The notes: generated by a model from the letters alone, not told the origin. Shown: positions 28,290 through 37,417, numbered from the stretch's first letter. The stretch: 64,000 nt of DNA from Planctomicrobium piriforme (GCA_945860955.1 CAMATH010000010.1:36946-100945); one strand, 5' to 3'. Translations and numbers: made by a program.

Positions 28290-28595
28290 TCAGATTGTGT
28301 ACGAGACTTTGTTGGAAATGTCGACGAACTTGCTGTTCACAAATTCGCCATCCGGCTTCTTGAGGTAGTCGACGTACTTCCACATCTGCAGCACGATTTC
28401 ATACGTGCCCGGGGTGGCGTCGGAGTGTTCGTAACTCGAATCGAGGCGGGCGGCCTGCGTGGCGATGATCTGTCCGTCGCGACGAACCTCCCATTGCAGG
28501 CGGAGTCCCCAGTCGTTGGTGACCTCCGTGCGCACGACCCGGCGTCCTTCCAGCCGAATGTCGGCGTGAGGCACCCCTTCGAACTTCTGATCCAT
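28290..28595 (-). CDS. Small beta-rich protein, first gene of the DUF1501 operon
   Basis: A 101-aa product that I do not recognise by family. The pattern of alternating hydrophobic residues and QWEVRRDGQIIATQAARL, TPGTYEIVLQMWKYVDY suggests a single Ig/fibronectin-like beta sandwich. No signal peptide is evident. It stops 16 bp before the DUF1501 start on the same strand, so it is probably the first cistron. The overlapping alternative frame is Arg/Ser-rich and much less protein-like. Confidence 0.7.
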   Translation of the reverse strand: MDQKFEGVPHADIRLEGRRVVRTEVTNDWGLRLQWEVRRDGQIIATQAARLDSSYEHSDATPGTYEIVLQMWKYVDYLKKPDGEFVNSKFVDISNKVSYTI

Positions 28596-28918
28596 GACAA
28601 TGACCTCGGCAATGACCCGCAGACCGGACGCCCGTCCCGCAGAACTCGGGCAGGACGGAACGCATTCTTGCGTACTTATATATCATCCGCCGGGAGGCGA
28701 AGGCAGGGTAAAAACCGAAAAAACGATCGTCCATTCGATCATCGATTGGCGTTTGGGTGAGCCGGGTGCCGAAGCGAGCCGATGAACGTCGATGAAGTCG
28801 GGAATTTGATTGAACATTCGGACGCACTGCGGGATAATCGAGTGCGACTCACCCGTACCAGACACAGGCTGGATTTTTGTTTTCCAGAACTCCCAACGGG
28901 CAAACGGAGATCCGTTCG
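28596..28918. other. Divergent intergenic region, 323 bp
   Basis: Lies between the minus-strand DUF1501 operon and the plus-strand membrane-protein pair. An AT-rich ACTTATATATCA patch at 28674-28685 could hold the minus-strand -10 element; no clear -35 was found. No gene or repeat seen. ACGGAGA at 28902-28908 is the likely ribosome-binding site for 28919. Confidence 0.4.
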
Positions 28919-29653
28919 ATGCGACGTGAGATGTTGATCGCGGTGCTACTGGTTGCTTGCATCGGGGTTTGCCAGTCGGGCTTGGCAGGGATGCCGGCGC
29001 TGCTCCCCTCGAGCTGGACTGCCGACAACCCGCACGCTGCTGGAGTTTCTGGTCGGCAGGCGGTCGCCGGAAACGACGCGAGATGGCAGGCAATTTCATT
29101 CTTTGTCGTCTGTGTGCTGGTGTCGGCACAAGGGGTCATGTGGCTTTGGAATAGTCTGGGAAAGGAGTTCCCATTTGTCCCAAGAATCGGTTACAGCCGG
29201 GCACTGATGCTGGTCGTATTGTGGGGGGCGGCGTTTGTCGTCGTACTGACAATGATCTCCGGGGCGCGCGAACTGATGACTCCCGGAGCATGGAAGAAGC
29301 AGGGCTGGACGTACACGCTGGAGGAGACGCCGTCCGTCCCGCTTGTCGAACGACGCCGCGAATCGCTGGAGCGTCTGCGGACATCGCTCTGGCAATACGC
29401 CGCTCTGCACGAGGGGAAATTCCCCTCCGATGAGGATCCGGCGGTTGATGCCGAACTCTGGAGCCCACCCAATTGGCCCGGGGTGCGGTACTTGTATATT
29501 GACGGACAGTCTGCGGAGACTGCGGGAAAGTTGCTGGTATGCGAGCCGGCGATCGAGGGGCCGGAACGGTTTGTGCTGCTGACCAATGGGTTTCTGGGGA
29601 CCATGCGCACCCCCGAAATCGAGAGACTCCTGAACCGGGGAGAGACACCATGA
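28919..29653 (+). CDS. Membrane protein of unknown function, three hydrophobic segments
   Basis: A 244-aa protein. The ATG at 28919 follows ACGGAGA at suitable spacing, giving MRREMLIAVLLVACIGVCQSG as a leader or first helix. Two further helices are clear (ISFFVVCVLVSAQGVMWLW; ALMLVVLWGAAFVVVLTMI). The C-terminal ~130 residues are soluble and include a helix (RRRESLERLRTSLWQYAALH) followed by EGKFPSDEDP. That pattern resembles the pseudopilin-like 'residue string then GxFP' segment of type II secretion G-like proteins. No family can be named. The stop overlaps the next ATG (ATGA), so the two genes are coupled. Confidence 0.75.
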   Translation: MRREMLIAVLLVACIGVCQSGLAGMPALLPSSWTADNPHAAGVSGRQAVAGNDARWQAISFFVVCVLVSAQGVMWLWNSLGKEFPFVPRIGYSRALMLVVLWGAAFVVVLTMISGARELMTPGAWKKQGWTYTLEETPSVPLVERRRESLERLRTSLWQYAALHEGKFPSDEDPAVDAELWSPPNWPGVRYLYIDGQSAETAGKLLVCEPAIEGPERFVLLTNGFLGTMRTPEIERLLNRGETP

Positions 29654-30864
29654 CAGAGTCGCAAGGACCAGCGGGGGCGGAATCACCCAATGCTGCTGCC
29701 GACAATTCCGCCAGGAATGCGGAGCGCATACTGGTACCGATCGCAATCGCTTGGATTATCGGACTCACTTGCTTGGTCGGACTCTTGTGCGGGATTTCCG
29801 CATTTGAACAGCTCCTCCTCGGCTGGATTTACTTTCCTCTGACGGTGTTGCCCAGAGTGACAGTCGACTGGCCGTCCGTTCTTGTTGGCGTGCTGGCACT
29901 GGGCCTATTTCTGGTCGTGCTGCATCGCACGTTGCGTTGGCTGTTGCGTCCAGGGGGCACATTCAGTCCGAGCGAGAAGCCACTCGGTTTATGGCGAGCC
30001 ACATTCGCTGTGGCCGGGATCTTTCTCCTGATGTTGGGCGCGGGAACCGCGATTGTCGGTGCGGTGCATCAGGCGACGTGGATCGCTACGGCACGAACCA
30101 GCCCCGCGGCGGGACAACCCGTTCCGGAGCCGGTGTTTGGAGCGATTGCCAATTCCAAAGTGTCGATGCGCCGAAGCACGGTGAAATGGAAACTTCAGGA
30201 AATGGGGATTGCAGTTGAAGGATATGAGGAATCGTACCGTCAACTGCCACCCGGCGGAACAATGGATGATCAGGGGCGGCTGTATCACGGCTGGGCCACA
30301 TACCTCAGCGGATTTCTCGGGTTTTCCCGACAGGGAATCAACTTTTCCATACCGTGGAACGAGGCCCCGAACGATCGCCTCTATCAATGCCAGTTGGAAG
30401 TGTTCGTCAACCCTCAAGTCGAGGAGATCTTCGATCGCGACGGTTATGGACTCAATCATTTCGCGGGCAACCTTCAGGTGTTGAGGTTTGCCCGCCTTCC
30501 CATACCACGCGACCCTCCGTTCACCGATTTCATCGAAACGGCAAGATCGTCTCCAGATGCTCACCGACGGAATTTGCCGTTACGCATTTCGGAGATTACC
30601 GACGGCGCGGCGAACACGTTGTTGATCGGAGAATCACGCGGCCGGTTCCGACCGTGGGGAGATCCGGCCAACCTCCGCGACCCGGCACTGGGAAATGGTC
30701 GATCCCTGGAAGGCTTTGGAAGCCCGAGTGACCGGTCGTCTGCGTTGTACCTGATGTGCGACGGTTCGGTGCGACCCATCGGCTATGAGATCGACCCCAA
30801 AGTTTTTGCCGCTTTGGGATCGCCGGCCGGCGGGGAACTCTTAGAAAATGAACAACGACCCTGA
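29650..30864 (+). CDS. DUF1559-like protein with an N-terminal multi-span membrane region
   Basis: A 404-aa protein starting within the previous stop (ATGA). Residues about 20-150 contain three hydrophobic segments (IAWIIGLTCLVGLLCGIS; VLVGVLALGLFLVVL; ATFAVAGIFLLMLGAG). The C-terminal ~230 residues carry DUF1559-like blocks: YEESYRQLPPGGTMDDQG, GWATYLSGFLGFSRQG, ISEITDGAANTLLIGES and LYLMCDGSVRPIGYEID. Ordinary DUF1559 proteins begin with a type IV pilin-like methylation helix. Here that is replaced by a membrane domain, so this is a divergent member or a fusion. Confidence 0.75.
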   Translation: MTESQGPAGAESPNAAADNSARNAERILVPIAIAWIIGLTCLVGLLCGISAFEQLLLGWIYFPLTVLPRVTVDWPSVLVGVLALGLFLVVLHRTLRWLLRPGGTFSPSEKPLGLWRATFAVAGIFLLMLGAGTAIVGAVHQATWIATARTSPAAGQPVPEPVFGAIANSKVSMRRSTVKWKLQEMGIAVEGYEESYRQLPPGGTMDDQGRLYHGWATYLSGFLGFSRQGINFSIPWNEAPNDRLYQCQLEVFVNPQVEEIFDRDGYGLNHFAGNLQVLRFARLPIPRDPPFTDFIETARSSPDAHRRNLPLRISEITDGAANTLLIGESRGRFRPWGDPANLRDPALGNGRSLEGFGSPSDRSSALYLMCDGSVRPIGYEIDPKVFAALGSPAGGELLENEQRP

Positions 30865-31222
30865 AATTCTGTCCCAACGTCTTCGCGACTCGCGGAAGAC
30901 TCCGAGGCGGCACGCGAGCGGAATTAGAATCCCGCGGCGTGGCGTCCGGTCGCCCCTGGCGATGGAACACGGACTAACAGAATTTGGTCGGTGAGGAAAT
31001 TGCCATCTGAACGGCCAACATTTCCGCGCGATAGACCGGTTTCGCAATTCATGAACGGCTTTCGCATGAACAATCCTGTCAATCCTGTAATCCTGTCCAA
31101 AGCGTCCGTCCGTCCGTCCGTCACGTCTAGGCAGGGGGTCGGTTGTGTTCGTTGGAAGATGGAGGGAGGTAGAACGAAAGGCGGGATCGAGATCCGCGCA
31201 CTCCAAGTGAGTGGCTCGCTAT
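30865..31222. repeat. Intergenic region with AATCCTGTC and CGTC tandem repeats
   Basis: A 358-bp convergent gap. CAATCCTGTCAATCCTGTAA at 31071-31090, continuing to 31098, is a short tandem of the ATCCTGT module found elsewhere in the window. CGTC is repeated five times at 31103-31122. No gene and no clear intrinsic terminator seen. Confidence 0.65.
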
Positions 31223-32296
31223 TCACACTGCCGGCAGGCGTCGGGGGTGCATTTTTGCCGCGATTTTGTCGCTGTACGCGAAGAGGGCGGGGGTTCCGCC
31301 GGTGTGGATGAAGACCACCGAATCGGTCGGCTGGAATTTCCCGGCACGAATGTCGGTGATCAATCCCGCCATCGCTTTGCCGCTGTACATCGGGTCGAGC
31401 AAAATCCCCTCGGTCCGGGCCGTCAGTTCAATCGCTTCGATCCCCGCGTCTGACAGCTTGCCGTATCCTGGTCCAATCGAATCGAAGCTCACTTCCACAT
31501 CGCTTTTCCCCAGACCAAGTTCCAGGCCGATCAATCGCCCCGCCTTGTCGGCGATTTCTCCCATGTCAGCCTGAGTGTCCCATGGCCACTGAATGGGGGC
31601 GACGCATTTCACTCGGCAATCGAGTCCCAACGCCTTCTGCGCCAGGACCACTCCCGCTCCCGTCGATCCCGCCGAACTCACATACAGCGCGTGGGGAGTG
31701 AAGCCCAGAGCTCCGCTCTGTTCCATAATCTCCGCCACACACAGCGCGTAGCTCACCGCGGCCAGTGGTTTGCAGACGTGTTTGTCCCAACCATACACCT
31801 TGCGACCTCGGGCGCGATGCGCCTCGGTCTCGCGGGCGATGCGTCCATCCAATTCGATCCCAATCGCCTCCTCGACGATATCCACGTACGCCCCGACCAG
31901 ATAATCGAGCAGGAGATTTCCCTGGATTTGGTCCGGCTCGGCGGCCGGTCCGCCCCGTCCCAGCACCAGGTGAATGTCCAGTCCCGCACGGGCGCAGGCG
32001 GCCGCCGTCTGTCGGCAGTTGTTGCTTTGGACTCCCGCCCCCCAGACCAGCAGGTCGGCCCCCAGTCGGAGCGCGTCGGCGATCAGGAATTCGTTATGGC
32101 GGGTCTTGTTGCCGCCAAACGCCAGCCCGGTGCAATCGTCCCGCTTGATGTAGATGCGGGGACCGGCCAGCGCCGCCGACAGCTTCGGACAGAACTCCAG
32201 TGGCGTCGGATAGTGCCCCAATAGATAGCGGGGAAGACGATCGACATGCGCCCGAAGTTGCTGTGTCGACAACGGAGTGGTGTTGGTTGCGGGCAT
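31223..32296 (-). CDS. PLP-dependent D-cysteine desulfhydrase / ACC deaminase family enzyme
   Basis: A 357-aa fold-type II PLP enzyme. KRDDCTGLAFGGNKTR (51-66) contains the Schiff-base Lys64 in the GGNK motif. VWGAGVQSNNCRQTAAACA is the substrate-carboxylate loop, and SSAGSTGAGVVLA the phosphate-binding loop. A C-terminal IHTGGTPALFAY block completes the family pattern. Members either desulfurate D-cysteine to pyruvate, H2S and ammonia, or deaminate 1-aminocyclopropane-1-carboxylate; the motifs do not decide between them. Length is normal for the family. The thioesterase gene upstream ends 44 bp before its start on the same strand. Confidence 0.9.
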   Translation of the reverse strand: MPATNTTPLSTQQLRAHVDRLPRYLLGHYPTPLEFCPKLSAALAGPRIYIKRDDCTGLAFGGNKTRHNEFLIADALRLGADLLVWGAGVQSNNCRQTAAACARAGLDIHLVLGRGGPAAEPDQIQGNLLLDYLVGAYVDIVEEAIGIELDGRIARETEAHRARGRKVYGWDKHVCKPLAAVSYALCVAEIMEQSGALGFTPHALYVSSAGSTGAGVVLAQKALGLDCRVKCVAPIQWPWDTQADMGEIADKAGRLIGLELGLGKSDVEVSFDSIGPGYGKLSDAGIEAIELTARTEGILLDPMYSGKAMAGLITDIRAGKFQPTDSVVFIHTGGTPALFAYSDKIAAKMHPRRLPAV

Positions 32297-32340
32297 GGCG
32301 CGGAATCACAACAAAGAGTTGAACAGGATCCGGGGGAGGG

Positions 32341-32781
32341 TCACGAAACGGGATGATCGACGATCTCAAACGACCGACTCACTTCGGGGGAAATGCGGCG
32401 GGGCAGGCGACTGTTGAAATCGACGAACGCCCAATCGGTCGAGGCCGTCGCCAGCAGTGCTTCGTGCGGTCCGGTCTCCCGCAACGTTCGGCGAACGATG
32501 CGGTACCGTCGCAAGGAAGTGACCTTTTTCATGTCGGCGACCCAAGTCACCACCACGACGCTGTCCCCCGAGTAAGCAGGCTGCAAGTACTCAATCGTGT
32601 GCGAGCGAACGACCCACCCGGCACCCAATAGAACGTAGGCTTCGTGAGGCCAGCCTTGCGCCGCCGAATGGGCCAATGCCGCCGACTGCATCCATTGCAG
32701 GTACGTGACGTTGTTCACGTGCCCGAGCGGATCGATGTCTTCGAGGGCCACTTGAATGGGGAGTTCGTAAATCGCCGGCAT
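32341..32781 (-). CDS. 4HBT-family acyl-CoA thioesterase (YbgC-like hotdog fold)
   Basis: A 146-aa hotdog-fold protein. The ATG at 32781 is preferred because the family begins right there; upstream codons of the frame are not conserved-looking. IDPLGHVNNVTYLQW (residues 16-30) is the catalytic loop, with Asp17 as the expected nucleophile or base and the usual GHVNN. HTIEYLQPAYSGDSVVV and RRTLRETGPHEALLATASTDWAF are typical strands. It should hydrolyse an acyl-CoA or acyl-ACP thioester in the cytoplasm. It lies upstream of the PLP enzyme on the same strand. Confidence 0.88.
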   Translation of the reverse strand: MPAIYELPIQVALEDIDPLGHVNNVTYLQWMQSAALAHSAAQGWPHEAYVLLGAGWVVRSHTIEYLQPAYSGDSVVVVTWVADMKKVTSLRRYRIVRRTLRETGPHEALLATASTDWAFVDFNSRLPRRISPEVSRSFEIVDHPVS

Positions 32782-33239
32782 GGAAGACTGGGTTGGCGGG
32801 AGGAACAGCGAAGATGCGGGAGTATACCGTGGCGCGGGATCGCACGTCATCGATCGGAGCTTTCCAGGTGGGAAATTCGCCAGACTGTCACGGTTCCGCA
32901 GTGTGACAGACGCGAGCCGCACAGGCGGAAAAATCTCGTGATTTCGTCTCAGAATGGTCTTGACCCTCTCGCGGAGTATTGACTATCTACTCACCCTCTC
33001 CGATCACTCCCCGATCAACCTCCCCAAGAATCCCATCGTCGTCGCGTTCATTGCGACAACTGTCCTTGTTTCGTCGTTCCTCGACGGACCGTGCGACACC
33101 CCACCTCGTCTTCGTCTTCACCACCCCAATCCCTTCGTCGTTTCCCATTCGGATGTTCTCAGTTTCCGTCGGCCGAACAGACACAGCCACGTTTCGCGCC
33201 AGACTGTTACCCGGTTCCGTCAAAAAGGAGGACGCAACC
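32782..33239. other. Divergent intergenic region, 458 bp
   Basis: Separates the thioesterase from the large secretin gene. The secretin frame is open through much of it (from about 32979), but this stretch encodes Ser/Pro/Arg-rich sequence without a leader, so it is read as 5' untranslated region. A strong Shine-Dalgarno sequence lies at 33225-33231. No repeat seen. Confidence 0.5.
33225..33231 (+). promoter_or_regulatory. Shine-Dalgarno site that selects a TTG start
   Basis: AAGGAGG followed by an 8-nt spacer (ACGCAACC) and TTG at 33240. This is the strongest ribosome-binding site noted in the window and places the start directly before a credible signal peptide. ATG codons further upstream in frame have no such signal. 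Confidence 0.75.
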
Positions 33240-36200
33240 TTGCGCAGGACTTTTGAGTTCATTGCCTGGATCGGCGCGTTGTCGACCACAATCTGGTGCG
33301 CCAATTCCACTTTCGCCGCCGACAGACCCGCGCCGAACCCCCCGAAGGGAGGCGGAGCAACCGATTCTCCCCAATCGGCCCGTGGGCTGCTCAAGGCAGG
33401 CCGGCGACTGTTTCAGGACAATCGCTTCGCTCACGCGGTCGACCAACTGGAGCAGGCCCAGTCGGCCGGCGACAGACTCAGTGAGACCGAACGACGCGAG
33501 GTCCAGACACTGCTCGCCAAAGCGCGCAAGCAGGCCGCGTCCGAGACCAGTGTCGTCCGTGGTCAATCCGCGGGCGATCGCAAACCGGTCAACGCCAAGG
33601 AACTACTCGCCGAAGCGCGACGCGAATTCAATTGCGGGCACGACGAGGCCGCCGAAAAGATGGCCCGCGCCTGCCACGCTCAAGGGTTGCGGCCGCAGTT
33701 GTTCGGCGACAGCCCGGACAAACTGCTCGAAGACATCGCCGAGTTTCGGCAAGTCGAATCGTCCTGGAAAAAGGACAGCAGCTCGCAGGCCGCCAAGAAG
33801 CAACGGGTCGCCTACCTGCTGAAGCGGGCTCGCCAGGTGAACGAAGAAGCCGACACGGTCAACGCCGAACGGTATGTTCGACTGGCCGACCAGGCTGGTC
33901 TGGAGGGGGAAGGCCCCTTGCAGTACCAGATGGGTGTCGCCCGCAAAATGCTGGCGAGCCGGGTGACGGTCGCCCGTGGTGCCTCGGCCCGCAGCTCGTC
34001 TGCGAGCGAGATGGATGAAGAGGCGACGTTGCGGGCACTCGAAGCGAGCGATACCGAAACTCCCTCGGAAGCGGATGACGAGTCGCCGGAATTCGACGAC
34101 GCGCCGGTCTCGGTTAAAAAAGCTCCCGCCGCGGACGAAGTCGAATACAAGAGCGCACCTGCCGAATCGCAGGATGAAGACGCCACTGATGAAGATTGGA
34201 ACGACGAACCTGTCGCTCCCGTGGCGCAGCCCAAATCGGAAGCGCGGTCTACCAAGCGAGAACGGGACACCGGTGCGGCGCGTGAAGCTCTGGAAGCCCG
34301 CGTCCCACGTGACCGTGATGAAGAAGACGTTCCCGAATTGAGCGAGGAACCGGCCGAATTCGAAGATCGCCCGGCGGTCGAAACCGCCGACGTCGCAGAC
34401 GAAGGATTGGCCAGCGCTCCCGCGTTCGAAGATCCCGGCGTGGTCGCCGGTCACGAATCGGGTGCCGACCTGTTCCGCCAGGGGAAAGAAGCCCTGCGGG
34501 CGGGAGATCGCGACGCCGCGTACGATCTGTACCTGCGAGCGTACAAATCGGGCCAGAAACTGTCGGCCCGGCAGATGAGCGAGATCCGCGAATTCCTGTC
34601 GACGCACAGTGCCAATCAGGCCGTCGCCAAGCGGAAGAAGAAGATCCAGCTCACGTCCGGCGAACATGCTGCCGCCGACGAAGCGACAGCCGACGACGCC
34701 GAACCGATCGACCAGGCCGACGACCGCCGTCAGGCCGCGGCCGACAAACTGCGGACCGAAGTCCGCAACGCCAAGTACAAAGCGGAAAAGTTGGCCGACA
34801 CCGATCCCGACGCCGCCCAGGCGATTCTCAGCAAGGCACAGGAAGCGATTGAATCGTCGGGACTCGACGCCAAGGTCACCGCGCCGCTGCTTAAATCGTT
34901 GGTCGCGTCGCGGCAGCAGGTCGACTACTCCCGCAAGATCAACGGTCCCAAGATCGAACTCGATCAGCGGAACGCCGAGGTTCGTGGGAGCATCAAGCGC
35001 GAACGGGACTTCAAAGCCGCCATCGAGAAAGAATTCGCCGAGAAGGTCGACGAGTTCAATCAGTTGATCCGCGAAAAACGCTTCGAAGAGGCGGAAGTCG
35101 TCGCCAAGCAGGCGCAGCAATTGCTGCCCGGTAACGAAGTCGCCGAACTGATGGTTCTGAAGGCCCGGTTTGGTGGTCGCAACCACCAGAACGAACGGCT
35201 GAAAGAACGGATGGCGGACGAGTTCAACAAGCAGCTCGACGACGTGGAACGTTCGATCGCCGACAACCCGTACACCACCGACATTTCCTACGGCGATGTC
35301 GCCAAGTTCCAGGAAAAAACCGATCGACGTCGCCGGTTCCGCGAGAACTCCAGCAACTACCTCCCTTCGCCGGAAGAGCTGAAAGTTCAGCAGAGTCTGC
35401 GTCGGGATGTGTCGCTGCACTTCCAGGACGCGCCACTTCAGACGGTGATCAATCACCTGAAGACGCTGGCCGAGATCAACATTCGGCTTGACCCGACTGG
35501 GTTGGAAGAAGAAGGGGTCACCGCCAGTACGCCGGTCTCGATCGATCTGGATGGCGTGATGATGAAGTCGGCGCTCAAGCACCTATTGGAGCCGTTGCGA
35601 CTCGACTACACCATTGTTGAAGGGGTGTTGAACATCACCAGCCGAACCCGTCAGCAAGGGGAATTGCAGACCCGCACGTACTCGGTCGCCGACCTGGTCG
35701 TGCCGATCCAGAGTTTCAACTCGCCCGACTACTTCAACCGCAGCGACATGCTGGGAGCGACGTCGAGCAACCTCGCTCAAAGCGGGCGTGGTCAGATGAG
35801 CGTCGCGAACAACAATCGTCGCGGCGGGCAGGCGTTCGCCCAGCTCGACGATGCGGAACGTGGCGGTTTCCCAGGTGTCGGCAAAACGAACGGTCGTGAC
35901 TCGCAGGCCGGTGGTGCGCAGGTCGCCGACTTCACCGAATTGATCGATCTGATTCAGTCGACTGTCGATCCCAGCAGTTGGGAAGCGCTCGGCGGCGTCG
36001 GATCCATGCGGCAGTACACCACGACTCTCAGTCTGGTGATTCGACAGACGCAAGCGGTCCATGAGGATATCGCCGACCTGCTCAAGCAGCTCCGTCGGTT
36101 GCAGGATCTGCAAGTCACGGTGGAAGTGCGGTTCATCACTGTCTCCGACAGGTTCTTCGAACGTATCGGCATCGACTTTGACTTCAACCTGCACAACAAC

Positions 36201-37373
36201 GTCGGCAATGGCGTGTTGCCCAACACGTTTGGTCAACCGCTGCCGCCATTCGGTGTCGGTTCCTCTGTGACGACGGCGCAGGCGGGCCAGGCGGGCCAGG
36301 GTGGTCAGCAGGCAGGTCAAGCGGGTCAGGCCGGTCAGGCTGGTCAGGCCGCTTCCGGCAACGCTCCGTTTGCCGCCGGTCCGACCCGCGATCTCATCAA
36401 TCGTGATAACTACGGTCGGTACGGTGCGCTCGTTGGTTTGCAGCCAACGGGCACGTTTACCCAAGACCTCAACATTCCGTTCCGACAGGGTTCGTTCCAG
36501 ATTGGTGTGCCCCAGTTCGGTGGCTTCCAGCCGGAAGCCGGCATGCAGGTTGGTCTGGCGATTTTGAGCGACATTGAGACGTTCTTCCTCATCAACGCCG
36601 CCCAGGGGGATCAACGGACGAACCTGTTGTTCGCTCCCAAGATCACACTGTTCAACGGTCAGATCGCCACGATTTCGGACCAAGTCCAGCGACCATTCGT
36701 CATCAGCGTGATTCCGACGGTCGGGTTTGGCTCGGTTGGCTTCCAGCCGGTCATTCAAACGCTGCCTGAAGGGATTAGCCTCACAGTACTCGCCGTGATC
36801 TCGGCGGATCGGCGGTATGTCCGCTTGAGCCTGTCGCCGCTGTTCAGCACGATCACTGACGTACAAACCTTCTCGTTCGCCTCCGGTATCGGTGGCCAGG
36901 GGGGTGGTCAAGCCGGTGGCCAGGGCGGACAGGGTGGACAGATTGGCGGACAGGGTGGTCAGGGTGGCGGTGGCCAGCTTGGCTTCGGCGGTATCGGTGG
37001 TGTTTCGGGCGGTCAAGGTGGCCAGGGTGGTCAAGGCGGACAAGGCGGCCAGCAAGGTCAGCAGGGTCAGCAAGGTCAGCAGGGCCAGTCGGGTGCCAAC
37101 GTCACCGTTCAACAGCCGGTCTTCGGTTTCACGCAGATTCAGACGACCGTCAGCGTTCCCGACGGCGGCACGGTGCTGCTCGGTGGCGTGAAGCGGCTCA
37201 AAGAAGGTCGCGTGATGGCCGGTGTGCCGATCCTGAACAAGATCCCCTACATCAGCCGTCTGTTCAAGAACACTGGCGTCGGTCGCGAGGCGGAGAGCAT
37301 CATGATGATGGTCACCCCCCGTATCATCATCCAGGAAGAAGAGGAAGAACTCCTGGGCGTTGAACTGAATTAA
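33240..37373 (+). CDS. Large secretin (type II/III secretion, GspD/PilQ-like) with acidic N-terminal region
   Basis: A 1377-aa outer-membrane secretin, about twice the usual length. The TTG start is chosen from the Shine-Dalgarno site and the signal peptide LRRTFEFIAWIGALSTTIWC ending near TFAADR. Residues about 30-300 are helical and repeat-like, about 300-500 acidic Glu/Asp-rich, then more helical repeats (KEALRAGDRDAAYDLYLRAY). An STN/N0-like unit begins near 718 (VSLHFQDAPLQTVINHLKTL). Then come secretin_N-like (LVIRQTQAVHEDIADLLKQL) and the secretin barrel, ending VSVPDGGTVLLGGVKRLKEG and NKIPYISRLFKN. Two Gly/Gln-rich inserts interrupt the barrel (about 1013-1039 and 1218-1284). Other secretion genes are not adjacent. 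Confidence 0.88.
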   Translation: MRRTFEFIAWIGALSTTIWCANSTFAADRPAPNPPKGGGATDSPQSARGLLKAGRRLFQDNRFAHAVDQLEQAQSAGDRLSETERREVQTLLAKARKQAASETSVVRGQSAGDRKPVNAKELLAEARREFNCGHDEAAEKMARACHAQGLRPQLFGDSPDKLLEDIAEFRQVESSWKKDSSSQAAKKQRVAYLLKRARQVNEEADTVNAERYVRLADQAGLEGEGPLQYQMGVARKMLASRVTVARGASARSSSASEMDEEATLRALEASDTETPSEADDESPEFDDAPVSVKKAPAADEVEYKSAPAESQDEDATDEDWNDEPVAPVAQPKSEARSTKRERDTGAAREALEARVPRDRDEEDVPELSEEPAEFEDRPAVETADVADEGLASAPAFEDPGVVAGHESGADLFRQGKEALRAGDRDAAYDLYLRAYKSGQKLSARQMSEIREFLSTHSANQAVAKRKKKIQLTSGEHAAADEATADDAEPIDQADDRRQAAADKLRTEVRNAKYKAEKLADTDPDAAQAILSKAQEAIESSGLDAKVTAPLLKSLVASRQQVDYSRKINGPKIELDQRNAEVRGSIKRERDFKAAIEKEFAEKVDEFNQLIREKRFEEAEVVAKQAQQLLPGNEVAELMVLKARFGGRNHQNERLKERMADEFNKQLDDVERSIADNPYTTDISYGDVAKFQEKTDRRRRFRENSSNYLPSPEELKVQQSLRRDVSLHFQDAPLQTVINHLKTLAEINIRLDPTGLEEEGVTASTPVSIDLDGVMMKSALKHLLEPLRLDYTIVEGVLNITSRTRQQGELQTRTYSVADLVVPIQSFNSPDYFNRSDMLGATSSNLAQSGRGQMSVANNNRRGGQAFAQLDDAERGGFPGVGKTNGRDSQAGGAQVADFTELIDLIQSTVDPSSWEALGGVGSMRQYTTTLSLVIRQTQAVHEDIADLLKQLRRLQDLQVTVEVRFITVSDRFFERIGIDFDFNLHNNVGNGVLPNTFGQPLPPFGVGSSVTTAQAGQAGQGGQQAGQAGQAGQAGQAASGNAPFAAGPTRDLINRDNYGRYGALVGLQPTGTFTQDLNIPFRQGSFQIGVPQFGGFQPEAGMQVGLAILSDIETFFLINAAQGDQRTNLLFAPKITLFNGQIATISDQVQRPFVISVIPTVGFGSVGFQPVIQTLPEGISLTVLAVISADRRYVRLSLSPLFSTITDVQTFSFASGIGGQGGGQAGGQGGQGGQIGGQGGQGGGGQLGFGGIGGVSGGQGGQGGQGGQGGQQGQQGQQGQQGQSGANVTVQQPVFGFTQIQTTVSVPDGGTVLLGGVKRLKEGRVMAGVPILNKIPYISRLFKNTGVGREAESIMMMVTPRIIIQEEEEELLGVELN
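36278..36355 (+). repeat. In-frame GQ/GQA tandem repeat in the secretin gene
   Basis: Imperfect GGTCAGGC-type units encode AGQAGQGGQQAGQAGQAGQA. The reading frame is kept. Position is inside the secretin barrel, probably an exposed loop. Confidence 0.75.
36892..37092 (+). repeat. In-frame GGQ/GQQ tandem repeat in the secretin gene
   Basis: About 200 nt of degenerate GGTCAGGGTGGC-type units encode alternating GGQ and later GQQ tripeptides. It is the longer of the two Gly/Gln inserts in this gene and precedes the final conserved secretin block. Confidence 0.8.
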
Positions 37374-37393
37374 GACTCCGACAACAATCTATT

Positions 37394-37417
37394 CCCCGCG
37401 TTCGCTGGAACGCGGGG
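37394..37417 (+). other. Perfect 10-bp hairpin after the secretin gene
   Basis: CCCCGCGTTC, loop GCTG, GAACGCGGGG. No T-run follows. It may protect the mRNA 3' end or assist the terminator 17 nt downstream. Confidence 0.6.

Noticed and set aside
31103..31122. CGTC x5 as part of a CRISPR-like array
   Set aside because: A simple tetranucleotide run with no spacers or repeat-spacer periodicity.
33603..37112. Two long minus-strand frames within the secretin gene
   Set aside because: Composition mirrors the Gly/Gln and acidic coding of the secretin; no domains recognised.
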